Shown one piece after another: positions 8,593-16,627 of a DNA stretch of 64,000 nucleotides. The stretch covers positions 1 through 64,000 of the forward strand of contig DXED01000020.1 of assembly GCA_019115145.1 (NCBI GenBank). The letters are read 5' to 3'. The position numbers and the translations under genes are program-made. Origin of the DNA: Claveliimonas intestinigallinarum (GTDB lineage: Bacteria > Bacillota > Clostridia > Lachnospirales > Lachnospiraceae). How positions within the stretch are numbered: the first letter of the stretch is position 1; every line of letters starts with the position of its first letter. The notes under the pieces are model-generated. The model was not told where the DNA came from. It ran no database searches and worked only from the letters and a program-made list of their open reading frames with translations.

Positions 8593-9392
8593 GCCTGCAC
8601 CGCCCCCTTTCTCTCATACCACCTTCGGGACAGATACCAAAGAAAAACCAGAAGGGCCAGGCAGAGCGTCAACCCCGGAAGGATGGCGGAGGTGTCCAGC
8701 AGCTCCGGGGAGTAGGTGGGGATCCCCGGCCGGGCCGGCATATTGTTGGGGAGAACTCCTATGACCGCGCACATCAGCCTGGGAAGGACCGCATAGGGGT
8801 CTGCCATCCAGAAGGATGTGACGGCTGTGAGGACGCCGCTGGTGGCCAGGGCCACGTTTATGATAAGGGCCGGGAGCATGCCAAGTCTCTGCCCCATCCA
8901 CAGGCAGAGGGGCACCTGCCAGATGCCGGCCGCTGTCATCACAAGAACCGCCGCCAGCGTCTGTGTCCAGGACACCTGGAGCGTCTGCTCTATCCCTACC
9001 GCCGGCAGGAGGATATTTCCCAGCACCCAGGCCAGGACGCCCACCAGGATGTTGGCCTTTGCCGCCGCCAGGGCGCAGGTCAGGATTTTGGCGTCCCACA
9101 CCCGGGCCGGACGGACGGGGAGGGACAGGACTGCCCGGCTCCCCAGCTTTGCATCTTTTGCCGCTGTCATGCAGCAGACAAGAGAGAGCATGCCCGGATA
9201 GAGCCCCACATACCACCAGTTGTAGCCGCTGATAGTGCCGTAGCTCCTGCTCAGCCAGAAGGCCACGGCCAGGGTGACCGCGGGCATGAACAGCCACAGC
9301 TTTCCGGTGCCGCTGCGGCGGTATTTCATGGCCTCCGCCCGGCACAGACTCCAGAGAGATATTTTTTCAGAAGACATCCTATTCCCGCTCAC
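8589..9392 (-). CDS. Lantibiotic-immunity-type ABC permease (LanE/MutE-like)
   Basis: A 267-residue membrane protein with six hydrophobic stretches, beginning with a short cytoplasmic segment (SLCRAEAMKYRRSGTGKLWL) of the kind seen in MutE/EpiE permeases. Four-base overlaps with the ATPase gene upstream and the second permease downstream show tight translational coupling. Function is by family: half of a heterodimeric membrane domain protecting against lantibiotic-like peptides. Confidence 0.85.
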   Translation of the reverse strand: MSGNRMSSEKISLWSLCRAEAMKYRRSGTGKLWLFMPAVTLAVAFWLSRSYGTISGYNWWYVGLYPGMLSLVCCMTAAKDAKLGSRAVLSLPVRPARVWDAKILTCALAAAKANILVGVLAWVLGNILLPAVGIEQTLQVSWTQTLAAVLVMTAAGIWQVPLCLWMGQRLGMLPALIINVALATSGVLTAVTSFWMADPYAVLPRLMCAVIGVLPNNMPARPGIPTYSPELLDTSAILPGLTLCLALLVFLWYLSRRWYERKGAVQA

Positions 9393-10108
9393 GCCTGCCA
9401 GCCCCCTCTCCGGTTCTTCTCCACCACTTTCCCAAAGAGCTCCTCCAGATGCCCTCTCCCTGGCATCCCTCCCTGGTAGCCCAGAACGCCTCCTGCCAGG
9501 ATGCCGATGTGGTCCGCCATCTGCTCCACCTCTCCCAGGATGTGGCTGGATATGAGCACGGTCATGCCCCTGTCCGCAAAGCCCCTCAGCATGGCGCGCA
9601 GCTGCTGGATGCCAAAGGGATCCAGGCCGTTGGTGGGCTCGTCCAGTATGAGAAGGTCCGGGTCCGGCAGAAGGGCCGCCGCAATGCCCAGCCTCTGCTT
9701 CATACCCAGGGAAAATTTCCCCGCCCGCTTCTTCCCCGTATCCGTCAGCTCCACAATCTCCAGCACCTCATCGATCCGGCTCTTTGGAAGCCCCAGGACA
9801 GTGGTGCGCACAAGGAGATTTTCCCGGGCGCTCAGGTTGTCGTAGATGGGCGGCGTCTCTATGAGGACTCCGGTCCTTCTTAAGTCCTGCCTCTGCCAGG
9901 GCTTTCCCTCAAAGAGCACCTCCCCCTCGTCCGGCCTCATCATGCCGGTGATAATTTTCAGCAGCGTGGACTTCCCGGCGCCGTTCGGCCCCAGCAGCCC
10001 GTAGACGCACCCTCTGGGGATGCGGACCGCCACCTTGTCCAGGGCCCGCGCCTCGCTGCCCCGGAACGTCTTTGTCAGTGATCTTGTCTCTAACACGATT
10101 GACTGCAT
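9389..10108 (-). CDS. Lantibiotic-immunity-type ABC ATPase (LanF/CprA-like)
   Basis: A 239-residue nucleotide-binding subunit. Walker A is GPNGAGKST, the signature is FSLGMKQR (degenerate, as in LanF and drug-export ATPases), Walker B is LLILDEPTNGLDP. In the Q-loop position stands glutamate (GVLIETPPIYDN), the E-loop variant known from lantibiotic-immunity LanF proteins. The ATG at 10108 follows GGAGGAG at good spacing; an ATG 15 bases upstream lies inside that ribosome site and is rejected. It is first gene of a five-gene operon with two permeases, regulator and kinase. No lantibiotic precursor or LanM/LanBC gene is in the window. Confidence 0.92.
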   Translation of the reverse strand: MQSIVLETRSLTKTFRGSEARALDKVAVRIPRGCVYGLLGPNGAGKSTLLKIITGMMRPDEGEVLFEGKPWQRQDLRRTGVLIETPPIYDNLSARENLLVRTTVLGLPKSRIDEVLEIVELTDTGKKRAGKFSLGMKQRLGIAAALLPDPDLLILDEPTNGLDPFGIQQLRAMLRGFADRGMTVLISSHILGEVEQMADHIGILAGGVLGYQGGMPGRGHLEELFGKVVEKNRRGGWQA

Positions 10109-10173
10109 ATTCTTCTCCTCCATTTTCTTTTGGAATCGCCCCTTGACCGGGGCCTCCCTGCCTTACATCCGAA

Positions 10174-10207
10174 AGTATAGAGAGTGGTTATAAGGAATTT
10201 ATAAGGA
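10174..10207 (-). promoter_or_regulatory. Response-regulator box and promoter of the ABC operon
   Basis: On the plus strand TTATAAGGA occurs at 10188-10196 and again at 10199-10207, a perfect 9-base direct repeat with an 11-base period, the usual geometry of an OmpR/PhoB dimer site. On the minus strand it sits immediately upstream of TATACT (plus 10174-10179), where no recognisable -35 exists. That is the arrangement of an activator-dependent promoter driving the ATPase gene at 10108. Confidence 0.6.
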
Positions 10208-10219
10208 TGGAGAAAATAT

Positions 10220-10250
10220 GGTATAATGACTACATTGTAGTCATTATACC
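10220..10250. repeat. 31-base palindrome carrying TATAAT on both strands
   Basis: GGTATAATGACTAC (10220-10233) is followed by three bases and its exact complement GTAGTCATTATACC (10237-10250). The arms are 14 bases and perfect. Each strand contains a consensus -10 hexamer. It lies 13 bases from the response-regulator box and could be a second operator, a divergent promoter pair or a mobile-repeat end. Confidence 0.6.
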
Positions 10251-10295
10251 TGCGCATAAAGCGGTTTCTGCGGAACCGCAGAAATCCGCTGCGCA
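10251..10295. repeat. Nested inverted repeat next to the palindrome
   Basis: GCGGTTTCTGCGG at 10261-10273 pairs with CCGCAGAAATCCGC at 10276-10289 with one bulged base, and the whole is bracketed by TGCGCA at 10251-10256 and 10290-10295. RNA from either strand would fold into a long hairpin. No T-tract follows, so it does not look like a terminator. Confidence 0.5.
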
Positions 10296-10501
10296 TCTGC
10301 CGGAGCCCCATGGCGCTGTGCGGCCATGGTATAATGGCTTACAGAACAGGCTTTCAAATGCCGGAAAAGGAGCTGACATTTGTCACAGCCCCTGCCTTCG
10401 GGGCACAGGGCATCGGACAGGCTGCCTTTTGGTCGTCTACACGCTTATTCGGTACGGCATGTTTGTCTTCGGAGCCAAAGCTCCCAAAAAATGATCAACC
10501 A
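10296..10501. other. Gene-free stretch, possible dispersed repeat
   Basis: No convincing gene. A further TATAAT occurs near 10330. The plus strand stays open from 10310 for about 60 codons, including a PEKELTFVTAPAFGAQGIGQ segment, then runs out of frame into the neighbouring gene. The combination of hairpins and an open but unrecognised frame suggests a dispersed non-coding repeat, not a protein gene. Confidence 0.3.
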
Positions 10502-11947
10502 TCAACCTACCGTGTGGATGGTTCCCTGATAGCTCTCCTTGAAGGTCCATCCGCCGGTCACATCAGTGCTCGTAAAGACAGCCTTTGTGTTGCCGGCTGT
10601 CCCCTGTCCCAGGGTCAGTGTGAACACACCGTCCTCCTCTGTGAGAGTGTCCACCTTGTCCAGAAAGCTTACGCTGGAGGGAAGGCTCTCCCAGGGGAGG
10701 ACAAGCTCTGTAAAGGAGGCGCCTCCGTCAGTAGTCACGCGAAGAGCCGGATACTGCTCGTCCCCGTTCACCGTCTGGAGGCTCGCCACACCGTTTGAGG
10801 TGTCCGCAAAGGCAAGGCCGTCCAGCATCATACTGTCCTCATAGAGGCTGGTGGAGGAGGTCCATGTCGCTCCCCCGTCATGAGTCCAGTACACATAGAC
10901 AGCGCCCCCTGTCCCCATAGTCCAGTCTGTCCCAAGCCCCGCGTAGCCGTTCTCACGGTCCAGGAACCGGACGATCCTTCTCGTGCAGAGCCTTGGCATG
11001 TAGTCTGTAAAGGGAATATCCTCCCAGGTCTGCCCTCCGTCCCCGGAGAGGCGGAGCACAGGCGTCTGCCCGTAAAACACGGCGTAGAGGCCGTTTTCCT
11101 TGTCCCCGTAATAGCTGTCCTCAAAGAGCAGTCCGCCCCGGCCGTAGGTCTCCACTGTCTCATCTACCTGCTCCTCGGTGAGCCCTGTATCAACCCAGGT
11201 CTCTCCCGCGTCTCCTGTCAGCAGCAGTTCCCCTCCGTTTAGCCGGTAATCCATCATCATCACAGACTCCGGGTGCCCCGCCAGGGCCTCCTGGTCCGCA
11301 GCCTCACAGTAGTATTCCAGGCGCTCTCCTGTGGCTCCGGTGCCGTCCGTCAGAGAGATGACCATAGCGGAGGAGCCGTCGCTAACACCGCCCTCTCCCC
11401 GCTCATACTCCTCCCAGGTGAGCACCGGGAAATCCTCTCCCCCGCTTCCGTCCAGCACAGGAGTCCCGGCGGGGAGCTGGGTGTCCTGCTGGTACTCTAC
11501 CTTATATCGGTCAAAGGAGAGGAGGCGGATCTGGGCCTCAAAGGGAATTCGCCGGATCTGGCTGTCGATATAGGCAAAATCCGCGTTGGGGTCATAGTAG
11601 GTGGGAAGAGCCGTCTCACTGTACTCCCGGCAGGACAGCTCCCCGGCTTCCTCATCCCAGGTGTAGCCCACGTGGGAAATGTACTGGTCCTGGCTGTCAA
11701 AGCCGATGACTGTCAGGGTGAAGTCCGTCGCCTCTCCCTCCTCTGTGATGTCCGCCCCCAGATAGGCGATATTGCAGTTTTCCGGAAACTCCTCCGTCTC
11801 CCTCACTTTATCCAGGATGGAGGAAAGTCCCTCCTGCTCCAGTGTCTCTTCTCCTCCCCGCTCTGTCCACGTTTTTATCAGAAACGCCGCCAGGGCCGCC
11901 GCGACCAGTATAGCCGCCACAAGCAGGATCTTCTTTTTTCCCTTCAT
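10502..11947 (-). CDS. Membrane-anchored protein with sialidase-type Asp-box (BNR) repeats
   Basis: A 481-residue protein with one N-terminal membrane anchor (about residues 6-25) and a large exported part. At least three Asp-boxes are readable: SGDGGQTWEDI, THDGGATWTSS and TTDGGASFTEL. These mark blades of a beta propeller as in sialidases and photosystem-stability-factor-like proteins. No sialidase catalytic arginine triad is evident, so an enzymatic role cannot be assigned. The gene follows the XRE-type membrane regulator on the same strand after a short gap and may be co-transcribed with it. Confidence 0.7.
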   Translation of the reverse strand: MKGKKKILLVAAILVAAALAAFLIKTWTERGGEETLEQEGLSSILDKVRETEEFPENCNIAYLGADITEEGEATDFTLTVIGFDSQDQYISHVGYTWDEEAGELSCREYSETALPTYYDPNADFAYIDSQIRRIPFEAQIRLLSFDRYKVEYQQDTQLPAGTPVLDGSGGEDFPVLTWEEYERGEGGVSDGSSAMVISLTDGTGATGERLEYYCEAADQEALAGHPESVMMMDYRLNGGELLLTGDAGETWVDTGLTEEQVDETVETYGRGGLLFEDSYYGDKENGLYAVFYGQTPVLRLSGDGGQTWEDIPFTDYMPRLCTRRIVRFLDRENGYAGLGTDWTMGTGGAVYVYWTHDGGATWTSSTSLYEDSMMLDGLAFADTSNGVASLQTVNGDEQYPALRVTTDGGASFTELVLPWESLPSSVSFLDKVDTLTEEDGVFTLTLGQGTAGNTKAVFTSTDVTGGWTFKESYQGTIHTVG

Positions 11948-12013
11948 AGTCTGTCCCCTTTCTGATCCTATACTGTCTGTCCTACGCTCTGTCCGCCAGG
12001 GCGGCCGTCTGTG

Positions 12014-13204
12014 CTATCCGGCCGCCCCGTCCATGACTCTTCTGAGTGTCACCGGCGTGGTGTCCTTCATGCTGACCCGGCACAGAGTGACCGTTCCCCC
12101 GTCATTTACCGTTGTCTCCCCGCTCTCCAGGATGCAGTCACGGTTCAGCACAAGAGTCCATTTCGGCCCCTGGCCTGGCAGGACGAGGGCCAGCGTCCCG
12201 TACTGCAGGCAGTCCTCATATTCGTAGAACTCCGTCCCTCTCGGAGTTTCAAGGATGATCCCTCCATCCGGACCGCCTGTCAGCTCCAGACGGTATCCGT
12301 CTTCTCCCACCCATGTGCCAAGGAGGGCATTTGATACATAGTAGTAAGCGACGCCATCGCTCCTGTCCCCGTAGGTGGCCACAAACTGATGCACGCCACC
12401 GTCCTCCTCAGACTCATAGGTGACCGCGCACACATCCTTCTCAAGCCACTGGGTCTTCACCTCCCCCGCGACCGTAAAGGGAAGCTCCTCCGCCGGTCGG
12501 ACAAAGGGGCCGGCGGCAGGCCGGTACAGCCTTGCCGCCCCGCTGTCCTCCCTGATCTTTAGAACCATACAATTGCCTGAAAGCCCAGGCGAAAGGCGGA
12601 TGACCTCCCTTTGATCTGTCCCTGTCAGGAAGGCCGCCGCCAGGTTGCCGCAAAAAAGAAGGCCAAAGACTGCCGCCACAGCCGGCTTCAGGGCAAAACG
12701 TCGCAGCCGGCGGACACAGATGCCGCCCAGCAGAAGGAAAAGAAGAGCTCCTGCGTTTACCACATAGAACATCCACCAGGCCATGTACTCAATCTGGTAC
12801 CTCCCCCGGTTCAGAAGGAACCAGACCTGCAGGGCCAGGCAGAGCACCCCCAGCACAAGCAGCACCCACCCGGCTCCCTCAGACAGATAGCCGCCCAGCG
12901 AACAGGTCTTTTGGAAATTTATCTGTTTCTTTTGATCGCTTTTTTCTATCACATATAATGGATTGGTTTCTCCGACAGTCTCATAGGCACTCTCCTTGGA
13001 TCCGCCACGGAGGATCTCCTCCACAGGCACCTCCAGTACCCTGCCAAGCTCAAGAAGGACGCTGATATCCGGCATCCCCTGGCCTGTCTCCCATTTGGAG
13101 ACGGCTTTGTTGGTCACCCCCAGCCTGTCGGCCAGCTCCTTCTGAGTCATCTGCTTCCTTTTCCTGCAGGCCGCAATATATCTGCCTGTCTTTTCCGCAT
13201 CCAT
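12014..13204 (-). CDS. XRE-family regulator with a membrane-spanning C-terminal part
   Basis: A 396-residue protein. Residues 8-65 are a helix-turn-helix domain (QMTQKELADRLGVTNKAVSK, then WETGQGMPDI). A linker is followed by three or four hydrophobic segments between about 100 and 195, then a soluble C-terminal domain presumably outside the membrane. Membrane-tethered XRE proteins of this kind are common in Clostridia and are thought to regulate in response to envelope signals; the signal here is unknown. The BNR-repeat protein gene downstream is its likely partner. Confidence 0.85.
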   Translation of the reverse strand: MDAEKTGRYIAACRKRKQMTQKELADRLGVTNKAVSKWETGQGMPDISVLLELGRVLEVPVEEILRGGSKESAYETVGETNPLYVIEKSDQKKQINFQKTCSLGGYLSEGAGWVLLVLGVLCLALQVWFLLNRGRYQIEYMAWWMFYVVNAGALLFLLLGGICVRRLRRFALKPAVAAVFGLLFCGNLAAAFLTGTDQREVIRLSPGLSGNCMVLKIREDSGAARLYRPAAGPFVRPAEELPFTVAGEVKTQWLEKDVCAVTYESEEDGGVHQFVATYGDRSDGVAYYYVSNALLGTWVGEDGYRLELTGGPDGGIILETPRGTEFYEYEDCLQYGTLALVLPGQGPKWTLVLNRDCILESGETTVNDGGTVTLCRVSMKDTTPVTLRRVMDGAAG

Positions 13205-13270
13205 ACACCTGCCTCCTTCGCTGTTTCTGCTCCTATCATACCCCGGCCCAGGAAATCTGGCAATATACGC

Positions 13271-13317
13271 AGGGAAGAGCGGGAGTCCACGAACAGTGGA
13301 GTCTCCCGCTCTTCCCT
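13271..13317. terminator. Long perfect hairpin between two minus-strand genes
   Basis: AGGGAAGAGCGGGAGTCCAC at 13271-13290 pairs almost completely with 13297-13317. It lies between the stop of the membrane protein gene at 13347 and the start of the XRE gene at 13204. Neither side has a strong T-tract, so it may be a terminator or an RNA-stability element. Confidence 0.55.
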
Positions 13318-13346
13318 GCTTTTCAGCCCTTCCGGACTTTTATTTT

Positions 13347-14780
13347 CTATTCCCCAATCACCTGTCCGGCCAGCTCTTCATACCAGGAGAGGGTGGTCTC
13401 CTCCTGGCGGCTGTTTGCGAACACAGTCATGTCGTCGAGCTGTATCTCCAGGATGGGCTCACATCCCGTGTACAGGAACATCATGCATCTTCCTGTCTCC
13501 TTTCCCCTGAAGTATCCCACATGATACTCCTCCGTGCTGCCTCCGTTTGTTCTTGTAAAATTTTCCTCCGGCATACTGTCCAGGAGCTCCACGGACCGGA
13601 TCCTGGCCCTGTCAAAGGAGCAGTCGTACCCGGCCGCCTCAAAGGTAAAGGTGTCCCCCTCCTGTGTGAACACCACCTCCACGTTGACAAAATCTGACAG
13701 GAGCACCGCGGTCCAGACCAGGCCGCCCAGGATGACAGCCGCCAGGACTCCTGTGATCACCTTGGCCGCCGGCCGCCCGTAGTTCATGGACATGTTCATG
13801 CTGTTGAACCTGTCCTGGACGAAGAGATGCCGGTCGCCCGGATTGTTGTACCAGCCCTTCTTCCAGTACTCGTCATCGTCAATGCAGCAGGCGGAGGTGT
13901 CCGCCTCCAGCACCTCCCTGCGCTTTCCCACGGACAGTCCCAGGGGAAGGAGGAGGACGGCGACGGCCAGGAATATAAGCCCTGTGTAGATAACATACAC
14001 AGCTCCCGGCATGTCCGGGCCGTACCGGTAATAGGCGATGGCCATGAAGATCCAGGAGACGCCGTTTGCCCAGGAGGCGTACACAAGCCCCTCGGTCCAG
14101 GACCGCTTCGTCAGCTGGTTGGCCGCCAGATTGATCTGGCTGTCCTCGCTGTACACCCGGTTGGGACGGCGCTCCACTCCCACATGCATGGCCAGGAAGA
14201 GAAGGCAGAGCCCCACGCCGGTCCCGTAGAGCAGCCAGAAGGGCCAGGCCTCCGGGGTGTCCACCTGGAATTTTCTCTCCGCCACGGCCACGAAATACGC
14301 TGTGGCCACGGTCAGAACAAGGATGGGCAGATGCCACTTCCAGTCAAGGGACAGCTTCGAGGAAGCCGCCGAGACGGCTGTGTCAATGCGCACGATCTTC
14401 CTGCTCCTCTCATCCATCCAGCCGTTCTCCATCTTCAGCCTGTACATCCGCCTGTGGGGGACGATGATCAGATACTCCAGACCGCACACGTACTCCAGCA
14501 GCCAGAGCATCCACACGATGAGAAAGGCCATGTAGTCCAGAAAGCAGACAAAGCAGATGAGAAAGCTGGCCGCCAGGTTGATCCGGTGGAATAGGATCCA
14601 GCTTTTTTTATGCCTTTCACAGAGCTCCCTCACCCGGGGGTGCTGGACACAGGTAGCCGGAATATGGACCCCCAGCACCATCCCCTCCCGGTATTCCCAC
14701 AGCTTTCCGTAGGAGTACTGGCAGAGTGGGACAATGATCAGATTGCAGACAAGAAAAATAAAAAACATGGCAATTTTCAT
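13347..14780 (-). CDS. DUF5808-type polytopic membrane protein
   Basis: A 477-residue membrane protein with about eight to nine hydrophobic segments. Between them lies the segment DDDEYWKKGWYNNPGDRHLF followed by NMNYGRP-like residues, which I recognise as the DUF5808 motif found in DUF1648-type membrane proteins. The C-terminal 110 residues after the last helix form a soluble domain. The start lies three bases past the stop of the GntR gene, so the two form an operon. Proteins of this type are regularly paired with YtrA-like GntR repressors; the biochemical role is unknown. Confidence 0.75.
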   Translation of the reverse strand: MKIAMFFIFLVCNLIIVPLCQYSYGKLWEYREGMVLGVHIPATCVQHPRVRELCERHKKSWILFHRINLAASFLICFVCFLDYMAFLIVWMLWLLEYVCGLEYLIIVPHRRMYRLKMENGWMDERSRKIVRIDTAVSAASSKLSLDWKWHLPILVLTVATAYFVAVAERKFQVDTPEAWPFWLLYGTGVGLCLLFLAMHVGVERRPNRVYSEDSQINLAANQLTKRSWTEGLVYASWANGVSWIFMAIAYYRYGPDMPGAVYVIYTGLIFLAVAVLLLPLGLSVGKRREVLEADTSACCIDDDEYWKKGWYNNPGDRHLFVQDRFNSMNMSMNYGRPAAKVITGVLAAVILGGLVWTAVLLSDFVNVEVVFTQEGDTFTFEAAGYDCSFDRARIRSVELLDSMPEENFTRTNGGSTEEYHVGYFRGKETGRCMMFLYTGCEPILEIQLDDMTVFANSRQEETTLSWYEELAGQVIGE

Positions 14781-14783
14781 CCC

Positions 14784-15173
14784 TTACCCCTCACTTTCCG
14801 CCGGGTGCATACTGGCAAACATCGCCTCACAGATGCCCATGAACTCGTCCTGTTTCATTCCCTTCAGGCAGGCCTCCGCCGACAAAAGCTCCAGCTCTGC
14901 CTCCAGCTTTTCCCGAAACCTCTCTTCCGCCTGCCCGGCCGGCAGGACCGTGGCCCCCTTCCTCCGGTCGATCTCGATAAAGCCCTCCGCCTTCAGGATC
15001 TGATAGGTCTTGTTGACCGTCATGGTGTTGACCCCCGCGTCCCGGGCCATCTGCCTCACGGAAGGGAGAGTCTCCCCGGCCCGCAGCTCCCCTCTCCCTA
15101 TGCCTGTGACGATCTGGTTGCGAAGCTGCACGTAAATCGGGGTCTCACTGCTCATATCCAGCGAAATGATCAT
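14784..15173 (-). CDS. GntR-family (YtrA-type) repressor
   Basis: A 129-residue regulator. The N-terminal winged helix contains PIYVQLRNQIVTGI, ETLPSVRQMARDAGVNTMTV and a wing with IDRRKGATVL; the C-terminal part is a short helical dimerisation region, as in the YtrA subfamily. The ATG at 15173 follows AGAGGAGGT at proper spacing, so the frame extension up to 15200 is not used. It is first gene of an operon with the DUF5808 protein. A 20-base-arm palindrome over its promoter is the likely autoregulatory operator. Confidence 0.92.
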   Translation of the reverse strand: MIISLDMSSETPIYVQLRNQIVTGIGRGELRAGETLPSVRQMARDAGVNTMTVNKTYQILKAEGFIEIDRRKGATVLPAGQAEERFREKLEAELELLSAEACLKGMKQDEFMGICEAMFASMHPAESEG

Positions 15174-15229
15174 GGCTGACACCTCCTCTTTGCAATCCAT
15201 TTTCCCCTTTGTAATCTATGCCACTATAA

Positions 15230-15276
15230 AAAAAGTATTATCTGTATTACATTATATAATACAGATAATACTTTTT
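15230..15276. promoter_or_regulatory. Operator palindrome over the GntR promoter
   Basis: Left arm AAAAAGTATTATCTGTATTA (15230-15249) and right arm 15257-15276 are exact complements, 20 of 20 bases, around a 7-base centre. On the minus strand the centre holds a TATAAT (plus 15251-15256), and TTGCCA lies at plus 15276-15281. The -10 element of the GntR promoter is therefore inside the palindrome. It could also terminate transcription arriving from the permease gene at 15347. Confidence 0.7.
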
Positions 15277-15346
15277 GGCAAGTACTTTTAGAAAGAAAGT
15301 TCGCTGTCACAGCGCTTCTCCTGTCTTTATTTTCCATTCTTTATCT

Positions 15347-16615
15347 TTAATAGAAGGGATAGAAGACAGGCAGGAGTACCATGCTGACCACAAAGCACAC
15401 AGCGCTGACTGCCAGGCCCGGTTTGATGAAATCCTTAAATCTCACATTTCCCGGCTCCAGGATCATGGAGTTGGCAGGAATAGCCATGGGTGTGCACACC
15501 GCCACGCTGCTGGCAATAAACACAGCGATAACCACCGCCCGTGGATCTGCTCCGAGGGCTTCCGCAATAGTCCAGGCAATAGGACACAGAAGGGTGCAGG
15601 CAGCCGTGTTGCTCATCACCTGTGTCAGTCCCCATGTCAGGATCCAGAGAGCTGCCATCAGGATAATGGGGCTGGCATTTCCCGTCAGAGAGATCACAGC
15701 ATTTGCGATCATCTCGCCGGCTCCGGTGTTGTTCAGAGCATCTCCAAGGGGCATCATGAAGGCCAGCATGAACACGGTCAGTATCTCAAAGGAGGCAAAT
15801 GCCTCTTTCTCCGTCAGCACTCCCGCAAGCACCAGCACTGCGGCCCCCAGACATGCGGTAATATGGATCGGGGGCAGGAAGTCCAGATAATCCTTCAGTA
15901 CCATTCCCACAATGGTCAGTATCATGACAACCAGTGTAAACGTCCTCTTCCACTGAGGAATGTGGCTGTAGTCCGGGTTGTCCTCTATCTTTCTGCCGCT
16001 CTCACGCTCAGCGATCAGCTTGTCCCCGAAGAAGTAGTACAGCACGCCCACTGCGATCAGCATGGGAATTCCGATCTTGGCATACTCGAAAAATCCCACT
16101 GTCATTGTGCCTCCGCTGAACTGTTCTATCGTATTCTTGGCAATCAGATTACCCGGAGACCCGATGATGGAGATGTCCGCTCCAATGGTGGCACCTGCCA
16201 CAAGCGGGATCAGGAGCTTAATCGGCTTGATGCCCGCTCCCCCCGCGATCCCCATAACAATGGGAAGAAGGATGGCCACGGTGCCGCTGTTGGACACAAA
16301 GCCGGACATGACGCCAGAGAAAAGGAAGACCACCAGCATCAGCCCTCTCTGGCTTTTCGTGTGCTTCAGCATCATCTGGCTGGTGGTGTAGGCCAGACCT
16401 GTCTTGAAAAAGGCCGCCCCAACCACACACATGCCAAGGATCAGGAGTACATTGGAATTGACCACGCTGGCAAAGATTTCTTCAGCCCCGATAACCCCTG
16501 TAAAATAGAGGGCCAGCGGGACGCAGAAGGCCACAAGCCCCATGGGCAGTTTGTCTATGACAAACAGGACTATGGCCGCCACAAGAATGATCAGTGTAAT
16601 AGCTGCCTGAGACAT
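15347..16615 (-). CDS. SLC13-type anion permease
   Basis: A 422-residue transporter with about eleven to twelve hydrophobic segments. The repeated hairpin motifs GFVSNSGTVAILLPIVMG and VMSNTAACTLLCPIAW match the SNT motifs that bind sodium and the carboxylate substrate in the SLC13/DASS family. It should import a di- or sugar-acid-type anion. It starts 12 bases past the stop of the UxaA-family gene, so the substrate is probably that enzyme's substrate or a precursor. Confidence 0.88.
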   Translation of the reverse strand: MSQAAITLIILVAAIVLFVIDKLPMGLVAFCVPLALYFTGVIGAEEIFASVVNSNVLLILGMCVVGAAFFKTGLAYTTSQMMLKHTKSQRGLMLVVFLFSGVMSGFVSNSGTVAILLPIVMGIAGGAGIKPIKLLIPLVAGATIGADISIIGSPGNLIAKNTIEQFSGGTMTVGFFEYAKIGIPMLIAVGVLYYFFGDKLIAERESGRKIEDNPDYSHIPQWKRTFTLVVMILTIVGMVLKDYLDFLPPIHITACLGAAVLVLAGVLTEKEAFASFEILTVFMLAFMMPLGDALNNTGAGEMIANAVISLTGNASPIILMAALWILTWGLTQVMSNTAACTLLCPIAWTIAEALGADPRAVVIAVFIASSVAVCTPMAIPANSMILEPGNVRFKDFIKPGLAVSAVCFVVSMVLLPVFYPFY

Positions 16616-16627
16616 AACCGCACCTCC

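Noticed and set aside
10310..10798. A 162-codon plus-strand frame overlapping the BNR protein gene
   Set aside because: Its second half is antisense to the BNR-protein gene, and the first half has no recognisable domain or ribosome site.
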